Below the pieces are notes generated by a model. The model searched no databases. It saw nothing but the letters and a program-made list of their open reading frames with translations, and was not told where the DNA came from. From Thermococcus thermotolerans (GTDB taxonomy: Archaea; Methanobacteriota_B; Thermococci; Thermococcales; Thermococcaceae): a stretch of DNA of 64,000 nt. Within the stretch, counting starts at the first letter, position 1. Each line of letters opens with the position of its first letter. Location of the stretch: contig NZ_CP102602.1 in the NCBI RefSeq assembly GCF_024707485.1, forward strand, positions 1,116,001-1,180,000, given 5' to 3'. The translations under genes were made by a program, and so were the position numbers. This document shows, in pieces, positions 25,962-34,866 of this stretch.

Positions 25962-26577
25962 TGGCGCTCACCTCTTCCTGAACCTTCTCTATAACCTCGA
26001 TCTCATCCGGGAGCTTGGCGTCGGGCGGCATGATGGAGACCTTGACACCTATAACTCCAAGCTTGAGCTTGGCCTGGGCGTAGCCCTTGCTGACGAGGGT
26101 CTCAGCCGGGTTTCCAACCTTGGCGAGGTAGCCCTGATAAAAGCGGACGCTCTTTGCCCTCTCACCGGTGAGCTTTCCGCTCAGACGAATCTCAACGCCC
26201 CTGGCGCCGTTCCTCATGATGGCGCGGATTGCTGAGTAGGCAGCCCTCCTGAAGTGGATGCCCCTCTCAAGGGCCTGGGCAAGCCTTACCGCCTGAACCT
26301 TGGCGTTGAGGTAGGGGTTCTTGATCTCCTCGACCTCAATCTGCGGGTTCTCAAGGTTGAACTGCCTCTCAAGGGTCCTGGTGAGCTCCCTGATGCGCCT
26401 TCCACCCCTTCCAATGACGTAGCCGGGGTTGGCGGCGAAGATGATGACCTTGGTTCCGAGGGGGGTCTTCTTGATGTCTATTCCGCCGTAACCTGCTCTG
26501 CGGAGCTCCTTCTCAAGGTACTCGTCGATGAGCATCTCCTTAACGCCTTCCTTGATGAAGTATCTCTCGATCGCCAA
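25948..26577 (-). CDS. rps3: Small ribosomal subunit protein S3
   Basis: About 209 residues with a KH domain ([22 protein letters not shown], near 45-66) and a C-terminal S3 domain ([19 protein letters not shown]). TTG 26577 is the likely start: GAGGTGA lies at the right distance, the protein then begins [15 protein letters not shown] as family members do, and no closer ATG or GTG exists. The preceding L22 stop is within the leader. Confidence 0.94.
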   Translation of the reverse strand: MAIERYFIKEGVKEMLIDEYLEKELRRAGYGGIDIKKTPLGTKVIIFAANPGYVIGRGGRRIRELTRTLERQFNLENPQIEVEEIKNPYLNAKVQAVRLAQALERGIHFRRAAYSAIRAIMRNGARGVEIRLSGKLTGERAKSVRFYQGYLAKVGNPAETLVSKGYAQAKLKLGVIGVKVSIMPPDAKLPDEIEVIEKVQEEVSANEAE

Positions 26578-26582
26578 AAGTC

Positions 26583-27053
26583 TCACCTCCTAACTTCCTC
26601 AACGACTATCTCTATGTGAGTGGTCTGCTCGTTGAACGGTGTGGCCCTTCCAAAGGCCCTCGGTATGTATCCGCGAAGTACCGGCCCGCGCTGGGCAGCC
26701 GCATGGATTATCCTGAGCCTGTCTGGATCGAGACCCTTCTGCTCGGCGTTGTTCTTGGCGTTGAGGAGGACCTTCTTGACGGCCTTGGCGACCTTAACCG
26801 GGTATCTTCCGGGACCGAATCCCTTGCCCGGCTTGTGACCCTGGCTGTCGTTGAAACGCTTCATCGGAACCGGTCTCTTCAGGGCGATAACATCGTCGAG
26901 GTACTTGATGGCATCTTTAAGCATCATGCCTTTTATCTCCCTGAGGAGCTCGATGCTGTGCTTGGGGGATATCCTGAGGTCCCTTCCGCTGGCGCGAGCC
27001 ATCCTGTCCGGGTCAAAATTTTGGAATGAGTGGGAAAACCTGCCCCTGCTCAT
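26583..27053 (-). CDS. rpl22: Large ribosomal subunit protein L22
   Basis: 156 residues with [20 protein letters not shown], a [19 protein letters not shown] segment and the tunnel-lining C-terminal hairpin, ending [17 protein letters not shown]. It lies between S19 and S3. Confidence 0.97.
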   Translation of the reverse strand: MSRGRFSHSFQNFDPDRMARASGRDLRISPKHSIELLREIKGMMLKDAIKYLDDVIALKRPVPMKRFNDSQGHKPGKGFGPGRYPVKVAKAVKKVLLNAKNNAEQKGLDPDRLRIIHAAAQRGPVLRGYIPRAFGRATPFNEQTTHIEIVVEEVRR

Positions 27054-27063
27054 CTATACCACC

Positions 27064-27465
27064 TCACTTGATGGCCACGAACATTGACGACCTGGTCGCA
27101 CCGACACCAGGCGAGCCGTGCTGGACGATCTTCCTCGTGAGGGCGAACTCACCGAGGTAGTGGCCTATCATTTCCTCCTTGATCTCTATTGGAACGAACT
27201 CCTTTCCGTTGTAGACGTGGATGGTCATACCGACCATCTCGGGAAGGATGACCATGTCCCTGCTGTGAGTCCTGATCGGCTTCTTATACTTGCCCTTCTT
27301 GGCGAGCCGTATCTTCCGGAGGAGCTTCTTCTGCTCCGGAGAAAGACCGCGCTTGAGGCTCCTCCTCTGCCTGGCCGGGAGGAGCTTTGCAAAGTCTTCG
27401 AGTGACATGTTGAGCAGTTCCTCAAAGGTATAGCCCCTATACTTAAACTCCTTCCTTCTCGCCAT
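27064..27465 (-). CDS. rps19: Small ribosomal subunit protein S19
   Basis: About 133 residues with [39 protein letters not shown], and the S19 signature [33 protein letters not shown] precedes ATG 27465. Confidence 0.96.
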   Translation of the reverse strand: MARRKEFKYRGYTFEELLNMSLEDFAKLLPARQRRSLKRGLSPEQKKLLRKIRLAKKGKYKKPIRTHSRDMVILPEMVGMTIHVYNGKEFVPIEIKEEMIGHYLGEFALTRKIVQHGSPGVGATRSSMFVAIK

Positions 27466-27470
27466 TTTCA

Positions 27471-28190
27471 TCACTTCCTCCTACCAGTTCTTCTCGCGGC
27501 TATGTGACCGACCTTCCTTCCGGGCGGAGCGCGCCTTGACACGGTCGAGGGCCTTCCTATGTGGTGCTCCTTACCACCGTGCGGGTGGTTGACGGCGTTC
27601 ATCTTGACACCCCTCGGCTTCGGCCAGAACCTGTTCCTTGCCTTGGCGATGTAGTAGGCCTTACCAGCCTTAACGATGGGCTTCTCAAGCCTTCCACCAC
27701 CGGCAACGACACCTATGGTGGCTCTGCACATCGGGTTGAACTGCTTGAGCTCACCGCTCGGAAGCTGGACTATGACCTTGTCCTTCTCCCTGCTGACGAC
27801 GAGGGCGTAGGCACCGCCGGCGCGAACGTACTTGCCACCGTCGCCAGGAACTCCCTCTATGTCGTAGACATAGCTTCCTTCCGGTATCATGGCAAGCGGG
27901 AGGGTGTTGCCGATCTTGATCGGGGCGTTCGGCCCGATGGCTATCTCCTCACCGACGAGGACTCCTTCGGGAGCTATTATGAGCTTCTCCATGCCGTTCT
28001 CGAACTTGACCCTTGCCACTGGAGCGGTCCTTCCCGGGTCGTGGAGTATCTCGACGACCTTGCCGACGAGGGTCTTCTCCTTGGTAAGGTTGAGCGGAAC
28101 GTACCTGACGGCGCCCCTGTACCTGTGGGAGGGGGCCCTAAAGGTCGTGGTTCCCTTACCTCTCCTCTGCTGAATCAAACTCTTTCCCAT
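27471..28190 (-). CDS. rpl2: Large ribosomal subunit protein L2
   Basis: About 239 residues with [20 protein letters not shown], the OB-fold/SH3 core, and the catalytic-centre block [20 protein letters not shown]. It is needed for subunit joining. GGGGTGAGTGAG supports ATG 28190. Confidence 0.97.
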   Translation of the reverse strand: MGKSLIQQRRGKGTTTFRAPSHRYRGAVRYVPLNLTKEKTLVGKVVEILHDPGRTAPVARVKFENGMEKLIIAPEGVLVGEEIAIGPNAPIKIGNTLPLAMIPEGSYVYDIEGVPGDGGKYVRAGGAYALVVSREKDKVIVQLPSGELKQFNPMCRATIGVVAGGGRLEKPIVKAGKAYYIAKARNRFWPKPRGVKMNAVNHPHGGKEHHIGRPSTVSRRAPPGRKVGHIAARRTGRRK

Positions 28191-28203
28191 CTCACTCACC
28201 CCG

Positions 28204-28464
28204 TCAGAACAATCCTATCCTGGCAGCAACCTCACTTGCGCTGTACTCAGGCTTGAGCTTCACGTAGGCCTTCTTCTCTCCCCTCATGGTGATGAGGGTG
28301 TTGACCTTCTCGACCTTGACCTCGAACATCGCTTCCACGGCCCTCTTGATGTCGGCCTTGGTTGCCCTTCTGTCGACTATGAAGGTGAGCTTGTTCTCGT
28401 TCTCTATCATCGCCACGGCCTTTTCCGTGACGACCGGCTTTATGATGACCTTGTACGGATCCAT
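28204..28464 (-). CDS. rpl23: Large ribosomal subunit protein L23
   Basis: 86 residues with [40 protein letters not shown] and [17 protein letters not shown]; it lies at the tunnel exit and docks SRP and chaperones. It is between L4 and L2. Confidence 0.97.
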   Translation of the reverse strand: MDPYKVIIKPVVTEKAVAMIENENKLTFIVDRRATKADIKRAVEAMFEVKVEKVNTLITMRGEKKAYVKLKPEYSASEVAARIGLF

Positions 28465-28470
28465 CTCTCA

Positions 28471-29238
28471 TCACCCGTAAATCTCCCTAAGCCTCTCTAT
28501 AGCTCCCTTCGTCCAGACGGTAAGCCTACCGGGGTGGGTACCTGGGGCAAGTAGTTCTGCACTGAGGTTCTCGACGGTAACGACGTCAACACCCGGGTGG
28601 TTCCTAGCTCCCTGGACGATTCCCTCGTTCTTGGCAACGACGATGAGCGGCCCCTTGGCCTTCTTGTAGCGCCTTCCGCGCATCTTACCCTTGCCTGCCC
28701 TTATCTTGGTGTTCTTCTTGGCCCTCTCGATGTCGTCCCAGACGCCGAGCTTCTTGAATATCTCCCTGGTCTGAGCGGTCTTGAAGACCTTCTCAAGGTC
28801 ATCAACGACAACGAGGGGAACCTGTGGGACGTTGTCAACGATGTGGCCCCTGGCCCTGACGAGGTCGTAGTTAGCTGTTGCCGCTATGGCGCTCATTATA
28901 GCAAGCCTGCGCTCCTTCTTGTTGATGTCCTCCCAGATTATCTTCTCGACCTTGGGCGGGTGGGTTCTCCTTCCGCCGCGGGCGAAGGGAACGAACGCTG
29001 CAAACCTCGGAGAGGTCTTTATCCTCTCAACCCTCGCCATACCGTGGCCCTTTCCGATGTTCTCGGTAACGCGCCTCTTACCGGCCATCGGGTCTCTGCC
29101 CTGCGGCTGTATCCTGTGGGTCCATGAGGCGATGACAGCCCTCCTGATGAGGTCGGGCCTGAATGGAGTGGCAAAGACCTTCGGAAGCTCTATCTCCTCC
29201 ACAGGCTCGCCTTCGAGATTGAAAACCTTAACCTTCAT
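28471..29238 (-). CDS. rpl4: Large ribosomal subunit protein L4
   Basis: 255 residues with the extended internal loop ([37 protein letters not shown]), then the alpha-beta core ([37 protein letters not shown]). The loop lines the exit tunnel. It is between L3 and L23. Confidence 0.97.
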   Translation of the reverse strand: MKVKVFNLEGEPVEEIELPKVFATPFRPDLIRRAVIASWTHRIQPQGRDPMAGKRRVTENIGKGHGMARVERIKTSPRFAAFVPFARGGRRTHPPKVEKIIWEDINKKERRLAIMSAIAATANYDLVRARGHIVDNVPQVPLVVVDDLEKVFKTAQTREIFKKLGVWDDIERAKKNTKIRAGKGKMRGRRYKKAKGPLIVVAKNEGIVQGARNHPGVDVVTVENLSAELLAPGTHPGRLTVWTKGAIERLREIYG

Positions 29239-29248
29239 CTATCTCACC

Positions 29249-30292
29249 TCACTGCTTGGATTCCCTACTGACGTAGGTTATCTGCGGCCTCTCAACCGGC
29301 GGCTTCTTCTTCGGCGGCCTGATAGCCGGCCTGACTCTGACGATCCTCTTGAAGGAACCCGGCACGGTTCCCTGTATCATGAGGAAGTCGCTCCTTATGA
29401 TGCCGTAGTGCGGGAAGCCACCCTTCGGGGTGATGTCTATCTCGTTCTTCTCGTCGAGCTTGAGCTTGCCGTTCTCACCTATGGCGATGAGCCTCTTGTT
29501 GAACTCGGTCCTGTGGTGGAAGCCCATCTGACCCGCCTGCGGAACGGTCCACATGACCCTTGTCGGGTGCCACGGACCGAGGTTACCGACGTGCCTGGCC
29601 TTTCCAGCCCTCTGGGCCTTGTGGAACTGGATCTTTATTCCCCAGCGCTTGACCGGGCCCTGGGTCCCCTTACCCTTGGTGACGGCTATGACGTCGAGGA
29701 GCTCGCCCTCGTGGAGAACCTCGCTCGCGCGGAGCTCCTTGCCTATCTTCTCCTTGGCATACTCGAACTTGGCCTTGACGTCGTCGCCACCGATGGCGTA
29801 CTCCATGACCTCGGGCTTCTTCTTGAGCTTGATGAGCCACGGCTGGGTGTGGACGAGAAGCCTGACGTCGACTATCTCGCCGTCGTTGACGAGATCCTCA
29901 AGCTGACCGAGCTTCTCCTTGAAGGCATCCTCGCCGTACTCCTTGGGCAGGGCCTTTATCCTCCTCTTAACGTAGTCGTTGAGCTCGTGGAACCAGACCT
30001 CGGTGGCGGTTTCAAGTCCGAGGTAGCCCTGCCTGTAGGCCCTGATGCCATAGACGAAGAGCGGCGGGACTTCCACGATAGTAACCGGCATGAAGATTTC
30101 CTTGCCCTTGGTGAGCCCTGGCCTGTCGTCTATCATGAGGATGTGGGTCATGCCAGCCTTGTAGCCGGCGAAACCGAGCATCCTGACTTCGCTGTCCTGC
30201 GGCCACTTTCTGATTCTCGGGACTATGCTCTTGGCCCTCTTTCTAGGGGAGTAAGCCAGTGAACCTCTCCTTGGCCTGTGTATTTTTCCCAT
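29249..30292 (-). CDS. rpl3: Large ribosomal subunit protein L3
   Basis: 347 residues starting [20 protein letters not shown], with [20 protein letters not shown] and the tip region [40 protein letters not shown]. It shapes the peptidyl transferase centre. One base separates it from the SPOUT methyltransferase gene upstream, so both share a promoter. Confidence 0.97.
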   Translation of the reverse strand: MGKIHRPRRGSLAYSPRKRAKSIVPRIRKWPQDSEVRMLGFAGYKAGMTHILMIDDRPGLTKGKEIFMPVTIVEVPPLFVYGIRAYRQGYLGLETATEVWFHELNDYVKRRIKALPKEYGEDAFKEKLGQLEDLVNDGEIVDVRLLVHTQPWLIKLKKKPEVMEYAIGGDDVKAKFEYAKEKIGKELRASEVLHEGELLDVIAVTKGKGTQGPVKRWGIKIQFHKAQRAGKARHVGNLGPWHPTRVMWTVPQAGQMGFHHRTEFNKRLIAIGENGKLKLDEKNEIDITPKGGFPHYGIIRSDFLMIQGTVPGSFKRIVRVRPAIRPPKKKPPVERPQITYVSRESKQ

Positions 30293-30293
30293 C

Positions 30294-31064
30294 TCAATCC
30301 CTCCTTATGAGATTAAACACCGCGAGTGTGGCCAAGACGGCCTCCTCGGTGCGGACGGTTTTCGTCCGCTGATTCGGAATGGTGTTGAGGATTAGATCAA
30401 AGTCATATTCCTCCTCGCCGAGGAGCTCCATCACGCCCTTCCTCGGTGAGCCGAAGATGAATCCGACCTCCCCCTCGAGTGGGGGAAGCTTCACCTCTCG
30501 AATGTCACGCCCCTTCCTGGAGGTGGCAATCGCCAAATCCAGCCTGGCCTTTTTAAGTGTTTTTGCCAGTGACTTCCTAGTTAGATGCACCCTGTAGCCC
30601 CAGTATTCCTCTGGCTTCGCTGGTATTACCCTGAGCGGCCTTACTGAGACGATTCTGAACGTGGCTCTGCCCTCAACGTCCCCCTCCACCAGAGCGAGGT
30701 CGTCAAGGCCAATATCCGTGTAGGTCCTCCTTCCCTTCCTAAAGGCGAAGCCCTCGCGGATTTCGCCGACCTTTGGTTTTCCCTTGAGCTTGTGGTGGGG
30801 GGTTCTCAGCGGCGGAATGACGCCGACGTACCTGAGTTCCGGCATGAGGGGGAACAGCCGTTTTCTGAGGTACTGGGGCGTTTCCGCGTATTCGAGGATG
30901 GTTTTGATGAACCTGCCGTCCCTGCCGCCAGCTTTGTAGATCCATATATGCTCAACGCCGAATATCGCGCAGGCCCTGGCTACCTGCCCAACTTTGTACG
31001 TCCTGATTTTCGGGTCGTCGGTTTCTTCGAGGAGCGAATCCGGAATGAAGACGTGCCAGGCCAT
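30294..31064 (-). CDS. SPOUT-class RNA methyltransferase (COG2106 family)
   Basis: 256 residues. The N-terminal half ([38 protein letters not shown]) and the C-terminal knot segment [19 protein letters not shown] with [20 protein letters not shown] match archaeal COG2106/DUF171 putative RNA methyltransferases, relatives of eukaryotic SPOUT1. An inserted OB-like region lies around 90-160. It is the first gene of the L3-L4-L23-L2 operon, and a 23S or tRNA uridine N3 target is plausible but unproven. The promoter lies directly upstream. Confidence 0.88.
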   Translation of the reverse strand: MAWHVFIPDSLLEETDDPKIRTYKVGQVARACAIFGVEHIWIYKAGGRDGRFIKTILEYAETPQYLRKRLFPLMPELRYVGVIPPLRTPHHKLKGKPKVGEIREGFAFRKGRRTYTDIGLDDLALVEGDVEGRATFRIVSVRPLRVIPAKPEEYWGYRVHLTRKSLAKTLKKARLDLAIATSRKGRDIREVKLPPLEGEVGFIFGSPRKGVMELLGEEEYDFDLILNTIPNQRTKTVRTEEAVLATLAVFNLIRRD

Positions 31065-31114
31065 TTTTCCGTCATCCTTCGCTGTGCTAACTTCAACGCT
31101 GAAGTGGGGTCTAT

Positions 31115-31132
31115 GGAGAGTATTTAAAAGGC
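31115..31132 (-). promoter_or_regulatory. Promoter of the S10/spc ribosomal operon
   Basis: On the minus strand GCCTTTTAAATACTCTCC provides a TATA box with AT-rich centre about 55-60 bases before the SPOUT methyltransferase ATG (31064). It is the only strong TATA element before the long SPOUT-L3-L4 gene run. Confidence 0.55.
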
Positions 31133-31640
31133 TTTCGAAGGCTGCAACCCTTTTTTGCGTTTAGAGGTGTACAAATTTTTTGCAAACGAAAGACAAGGGG
31201 GCTCCGCCCCCTTATCTCTCTGTACTCTCAAACCCCCGTAGTGGGGTTCCACCCCACAACCCCGTTTTTCTCTTAAAGTCCGGGGGGCTAACGCCCCCAC
31301 ACCCCCAAACAGCCCTTTGCTTCGCATGTTGAGACTTTCGTCTCAATACGTCGGGAAGCTTTGCTTCCCACGAAGCGCTGGCGGAAAATTTGTGTGCGAT
31401 TTTGAGAATGCTGATTTTTGGTAGGGTTACTCTTCATACAGCAGTTTTATAATGTTTCACTCCCCCAAGGCGTCCTTTGGACGCCAAAAATAAGGTCGAA
31501 ACTGTTAAAGAGCTTTATCAAAGAGCCAAACCACAGGTAGAGCTGCAATTAAAGAGTGCACGAAGTCCTTCTGCGCTTTTCAGCAGTAAAAACCCTTTGA
31601 TGAAACTTTTCGCCAGAAAAGTTTCGGGGAAAGCCTTTTA
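31133..31640. other. Gene-free hairpin-rich island 2
   Basis: About 510 bases without a convincing gene. It holds the inverted copy of the 87-base repeat and a series of perfect small hairpins: AGGGGGC TCC GCCCCCT (about 31195-31211), TTGAGAC TTTC GTCTCAA (31329-31346), GGGAAGC TTT GCTTCCC (31354-31370), GGCGTCC TTT GGACGCC (about 31469-31485) and GAAACTTTT/AAAAGTTTC (about 31602-31625). The phrase CTTTGATGAAACTT occurs here (about 31596-31609) and in island 1 (about 12550-12563), so the islands share more than one element. Confidence 0.5.
31218..31304 (-). repeat. Dispersed 87-base structured repeat, copy 2 (inverted)
   Basis: On the minus strand this copy has the same length and order as copy 1: GGGGGC GTTA GCCCCC hairpin, TTTAAGAGAAAAACGGGG linker, a second hairpin (31241-31257), and the same 20-base end GGGGGTTTGAGAGTACAGAG. 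In the second hairpin one pair changes from C-G to T-A and another from G-T to G-C, preserving the stem. Confidence 0.75.
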
Positions 31641-31678
31641 ACTTGCAGGGGTGCAAGTAACTTGTGGGGGTGCAAGTT
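31641..31678. repeat. Left inverted repeat / double palindromic operator of the ATPase gene
   Basis: Two adjacent palindromes: ACTTGCA GGGG TGCAAGT (31641-31658) and AACTTG TGGGGGTG CAAGTT (31659-31678). The second ends two bases before ATG 31680 and its GGGGGTG is the only candidate ribosome binding site, so folding or protein binding would block initiation. Bases 31654-31680 recur as a perfect inverted copy after the gene. Confidence 0.8.
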
Positions 31679-31679
31679 A

Positions 31680-32762
31680 ATGCTGTTTTCACCTTACCCA
31701 AAGACGAAGCGGGAGGAACTCTTTGACAGGGGGAGGGAACTTGGGGAGCTTGAGGAAGCCGCGGAGAGAGGGGAAAGGTTGATCCTACTCCTCGGTCTCA
31801 GGAGGCTTGGAAAGAGCTCACTCCTCAACGTTGCACTCAACGAACTTCCCTACCCTTCGATAAAAGTCGACGTGAGGAAAACCTACTCCGAGTTCTCATC
31901 CGTCAACAGGTACGTAATCGGAAAGATGCTCCTCTCGGGAATGAGCGGAAGAAAAAAGCTGGTCGAGGAGGCAAAACTTTTCCTTGAGCGGGTTAGGGGA
32001 GTGAGCGTTTCCGGGCTAAGGCTGGAGATAACCTCAAAGGACTTCTCGATAACCGAGCTATTGGAGGCGCTCGATGAATACGGCGAGAAAGCCGGAAGGG
32101 TCGTCATAGCCTTTGATGAGGCCCAGTACCTGCGCTTCGGTGGGGCAACTAGATATGATGGCATTTTAGCATACGCCATTGACAACCTCGAAAACCTGAC
32201 CTTCATACTGACCGGCTCCGAGGTTGGCCTTCTCTTCGACTTCTTGAAGTTCCATGACCCGGAGGCGCCACTCTTCGGCAGATACCACCACGACATAGCC
32301 CTTGAGCGCTTTAATCCGGGGCTGAGTGAAGAATTCCTGAAAAAGGGCTTCGAGGAGGCCAAATTTAAAGTCACGGACAGAGAAATCGAGGAGGCCGTTG
32401 AGGAGCTCGATGGAATTCCCGGCTGGCTCTCCCTCTATGGGTACGTCCGCGTTACGAGGAAGCTTGGACATCGAGAGGCTATTGAGGAAGTCCTCAGGGA
32501 AGCGAAGGCCCTCGCTGGAAACGAGCTCTCAAAGCTCTTCAGCTACAGCCCGAGATACCGCTTCATCCTGAAGGCAATAGCGCTGAACTATTCGCGGTGG
32601 AAGGACATAAAGGATTACCTCACCCTGAAGCTCGGCCCCATCAACGACTCAAACTTTTCATCCCTGCTTGAGAACCTCGTCAAAGCAGGCTATGTGGAAA
32701 AGAGAGAAAGCAGATACCTTATCCCAGACCCCGTGTTAGCGAAGGTCTTCAGGGAGCTTTAA
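31680..32762 (+). CDS. Archaeal AAA-type ATPase (ATPase_2 / SSO1545-like family)
   Basis: About 360 residues. FDRGRELGELEEA precedes the Walker A GLRRLGKSSLLNVAL (near 38-52). Walker B is VVIAFDEAQYL (near 143-153), followed by sensor LTFILTGSEVGLL, and a C-terminal winged helix (about 290-360, SRWKDIKDYL ... YVEKRESRYLIPDPVLAKVF). These STAND-like ATPases are abundant, mobile-looking genes in Thermococcales with unknown roles. ATG 31680 is chosen over TTG 31662, which lies inside the palindrome. The stop TAA at 32760-32762 is already part of the right inverted repeat. No transposase is adjacent. Confidence 0.88.
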   Translation: MLFSPYPKTKREELFDRGRELGELEEAAERGERLILLLGLRRLGKSSLLNVALNELPYPSIKVDVRKTYSEFSSVNRYVIGKMLLSGMSGRKKLVEEAKLFLERVRGVSVSGLRLEITSKDFSITELLEALDEYGEKAGRVVIAFDEAQYLRFGGATRYDGILAYAIDNLENLTFILTGSEVGLLFDFLKFHDPEAPLFGRYHHDIALERFNPGLSEEFLKKGFEEAKFKVTDREIEEAVEELDGIPGWLSLYGYVRVTRKLGHREAIEEVLREAKALAGNELSKLFSYSPRYRFILKAIALNYSRWKDIKDYLTLKLGPINDSNFSSLLENLVKAGYVEKRESRYLIPDPVLAKVFREL

Positions 32763-32798
32763 CTTGCACCCCCACAAGTTACTTGTAGGGGTGCAAGT
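32759..32798. repeat. Right inverted repeat of the ATPase gene
   Basis: Bases 32759-32785 are the exact reverse complement of 31654-31680 (27 of 27). They are followed by ACTTGTA GGGG TGCAAGT (32781-32798), which matches the outer left palindrome with one changed base. The gene is thus enclosed by a mirror pair of double palindromes, with the stop codon inside. Confidence 0.8.
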
Positions 32799-32831
32799 CA
32801 TTCCACCTCAAATTATTAGGCACGGCCAATC

Positions 32832-33974
32832 TCAGTCCACGAAAGCCCTGCCGTTCCACAGCTCTCTTATCTCCCGCGTCGCATCGGGATAGACCCTCTT
32901 GAATGTTATCCTCCAGTAGCCGTTGCCCAGGTCCTCTATGTCCTCGATGTGGATTTTCACGCCGAGCCTCTCGAAGTGGGTCACCATTTTATGGGCGGTG
33001 CTTATGCTCTTCACCCTAACCGTGAAGACTTCCTCGACCTCGCCGCCGTTGGTGACCTCATGGATGCTCTCAACGAAGGGCCGGAGGATGGCCTTTCCAA
33101 GGGCTTTCGCGTACTCGTCGAATTCCTCGCCTTTAACGTGCTTTTCGGCCAGGTAGAAGGCGAGGCGCTTAATCCGCCCCATGAAGTAGCCGTGGGGCAG
33201 GTCGAAGAATATGTGCGAGCCTATCCTGACGTCGTTGATGTTGGCGTAAGGTGTGACGTATTTGGCAACTTTTTTCATGTCGGGCGTTTTCATCACTACT
33301 CCCTCGCGCTTCTCCCTGCTGAGCCTTTCGATGAGGTCATAGAGCTCATCTATACGAGAGCGGTCGAAGAGACCGAATCTCTCCACCTGTTGGATCCCGT
33401 ACTCCTCGGCAAGTTTATACCTCTCCTCAACAGGAAGACTTCGTCCGCTCCCCTTCTCCTGGATATCAAACAGGAAGAACTCGATGTCCTCCTTCACGTA
33501 GGACGGCCCCTCGACGATGTACGGGCTTTCGGGCCCGGCCATCTCGCCGGCCAGGACAAGGTTGGGGTAATCTTTGAAGAACTCATCGTTTACAAAGTCC
33601 AGTATCCTTTCCGTCGTGAAGGGACAGATAAAGCCGCCCCTCGTTAGAGCGAGAACCCTGTCCTTCACCTTCACGACGCGGACGTTGTAGCCGTCCACCT
33701 TCTCCTCAACGTAGAAGGGTCTGTTCTTGAAGACCCTCTTTATCCCCCTCTCCAGCTGGACGACGCGCTTTATGTGGGGGAAGCCAAGGACGACATCGCC
33801 GTTCTCAAAGACGACCGTTCCGCGCCGGAAGCCCCTCGCCGAGTCGCGGAAGCGGACGTATCTTATGCCTTCGAATTCTCCCTCCACAACTCCACCTTTA
33901 CCCTCAAGAACCGCCAGCCTGTCCTCGGGAACGCCGAGCTTGAGAAGCATGGCCTTGAAACCTGAGCTTACCAT
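32832..33974 (-). CDS. ATP-dependent RNA ligase, Rnl3 family
   Basis: 380 residues. Nucleotidyltransferase motif I is EEKVDGYNVR near residues 89-98 with the adenylated lysine. Later motifs include VLAGEMAGPES, EFFLFDIQEKG, REGVVMKTPD and KYVTPYANIND. The C-terminal part (about 265-380) is the dimerisation and unique domain of the Pab1020/MthRnl group, which circularises single-stranded RNA through an enzyme-AMP intermediate. GGTGGGACG precedes ATG 33974. The next gene on this strand side is L10e, a different transcription unit. Confidence 0.9.
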   Translation of the reverse strand: MVSSGFKAMLLKLGVPEDRLAVLEGKGGVVEGEFEGIRYVRFRDSARGFRRGTVVFENGDVVLGFPHIKRVVQLERGIKRVFKNRPFYVEEKVDGYNVRVVKVKDRVLALTRGGFICPFTTERILDFVNDEFFKDYPNLVLAGEMAGPESPYIVEGPSYVKEDIEFFLFDIQEKGSGRSLPVEERYKLAEEYGIQQVERFGLFDRSRIDELYDLIERLSREKREGVVMKTPDMKKVAKYVTPYANINDVRIGSHIFFDLPHGYFMGRIKRLAFYLAEKHVKGEEFDEYAKALGKAILRPFVESIHEVTNGGEVEEVFTVRVKSISTAHKMVTHFERLGVKIHIEDIEDLGNGYWRITFKRVYPDATREIRELWNGRAFVD

Positions 33975-34097
33975 CGTCCCACCAGTCTAAGTTGGGTGGC
34001 ATCGTTAATAATCATTATGAATATATGACAAAAACCATCGGTCAGGAGCGTAAACGCAAGGGGTTATGAAAATGTAGAAGAGGACAAGCGCTGCGCT

Positions 34098-34646
34098 TCA
34101 GCGTTTCATGGTCGAGAGAACCTTGCTGGTGATGTCGTTGCCTTCCTTGTCGTAGATCCTGTAGTAGGCGCTGTAGGGCAGCTTCATCTTGGCCCTGTGC
34201 ATGGCACCAAGGGCGAACTTGAGGTGGTTCTCGTTCACCCAGACGGTGAGTATCTTCTGGTCCTTCTTGACGCGGGCGGCAAGTCCAATCGGCTTTCCGA
34301 AGGGCCTCCTCATACCGTTTCCGTAACGGTCGGCCTTCCTTCCGGTAGCCATCGGGTTCTCACGGAGAACCTGGAACGGGTAAACCCTTATCTTGAAGTG
34401 GTAGTTGCTCCTTCCGACGTTCTTCTGGAGGTACCTGTTCACCTGGATACGGATGGCCTCAAGGGCGTTCTGCCTTATCTGCATGGCCTGCTCGGCGTGA
34501 AGGCTTACCTCATACTGGAATTCAGCCGAAAGGTTGCCCATGTCGAAGATCGTTATCTTCGGACCGGGGGCACCGCGTATGTATTCCCTCCTGGTGTAAG
34601 CGGGCTTGTCAACGTCCCTATCAATCTTGGCTGGTCTCAGTCCCAT
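34098..34646 (-). CDS. rpl10e: Large ribosomal subunit protein L10e (L16 family)
   Basis: 182 residues with [40 protein letters not shown] and the conserved [20 protein letters not shown] loop. It sits beside the A and P site and is the homologue of bacterial L16. GAGGTGAGAGT precedes the ATG. It is preceded by a long GC-rich leader with its own TATA box. Confidence 0.96.
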   Translation of the reverse strand: MGLRPAKIDRDVDKPAYTRREYIRGAPGPKITIFDMGNLSAEFQYEVSLHAEQAMQIRQNALEAIRIQVNRYLQKNVGRSNYHFKIRVYPFQVLRENPMATGRKADRYGNGMRRPFGKPIGLAARVKKDQKILTVWVNENHLKFALGAMHRAKMKLPYSAYYRIYDKEGNDITSKVLSTMKR

Positions 34647-34808
34647 ACTCTCACCTCCAAATGAGCCTGACCTCCGAGTGAATCGGTTTACGGGCTTTTC
34701 CTACTCCCGTTGCCGGTTTCGGACATCGGCCCGAGGGCTCGGTCTTGAGCCCGTTACCCCTCCCAGGGGTTATTGGCATTTCGCAGTAATCTCAATGAGA
34801 GCTAAGCC
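34647..34808 (-). ncRNA. Structured leader of L10e mRNA or independent ncRNA candidate
   Basis: About 160 bases between the predicted start site and the L10e ATG can fold into several stems on the minus strand: AGCTAAG/CTTAGCT right at the 5' end, TCTCA/TGAGA, CCCCT/AGGGG, GGGCTC/GAGCCC, GCCG/CGGC with a GA-rich loop, CCGA/TCGG, and a longer-range ACGGGCT/AGCCCGT. Ordinary archaeal leaders are short, so this could be an autoregulatory leader, or an sRNA (for example H/ACA-like, but no clear ACA end is seen). No protein frame is convincing. Confidence 0.4.
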
Positions 34809-34826
34809 TAAACTTAGCTTGCCGTC

Positions 34827-34840
34827 GCTTTTATAAAAGT
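34827..34840 (-). promoter_or_regulatory. TATA box of the L10e transcript
   Basis: The palindromic CTTTTATAAAAG at about 34829-34840 lies between the MFS stop and the L10e leader. A start about 25 bases downstream would give a leader of roughly 160 bases. Confidence 0.6.
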
Positions 34841-34866
34841 TTTGGAGTGCTCGCCGACACCAGCTG

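Noticed and set aside
28886-30262. Plus-strand open frame of 458 codons opposite L4 and L3
   Set aside because: It spans the junction of two certain ribosomal genes and has no family features; third-position bias follows the minus-strand genes.
31641-32798. Classical insertion sequence around the ATPase gene
   Set aside because: There is no transposase, and the bases outside the repeats show no obvious target duplication; the unit is reported as an inverted-repeat cassette instead.
34647-34866. RNase P RNA or SRP RNA in the L10e leader
   Set aside because: The stretch is too short and lacks the conserved cores of either RNA.
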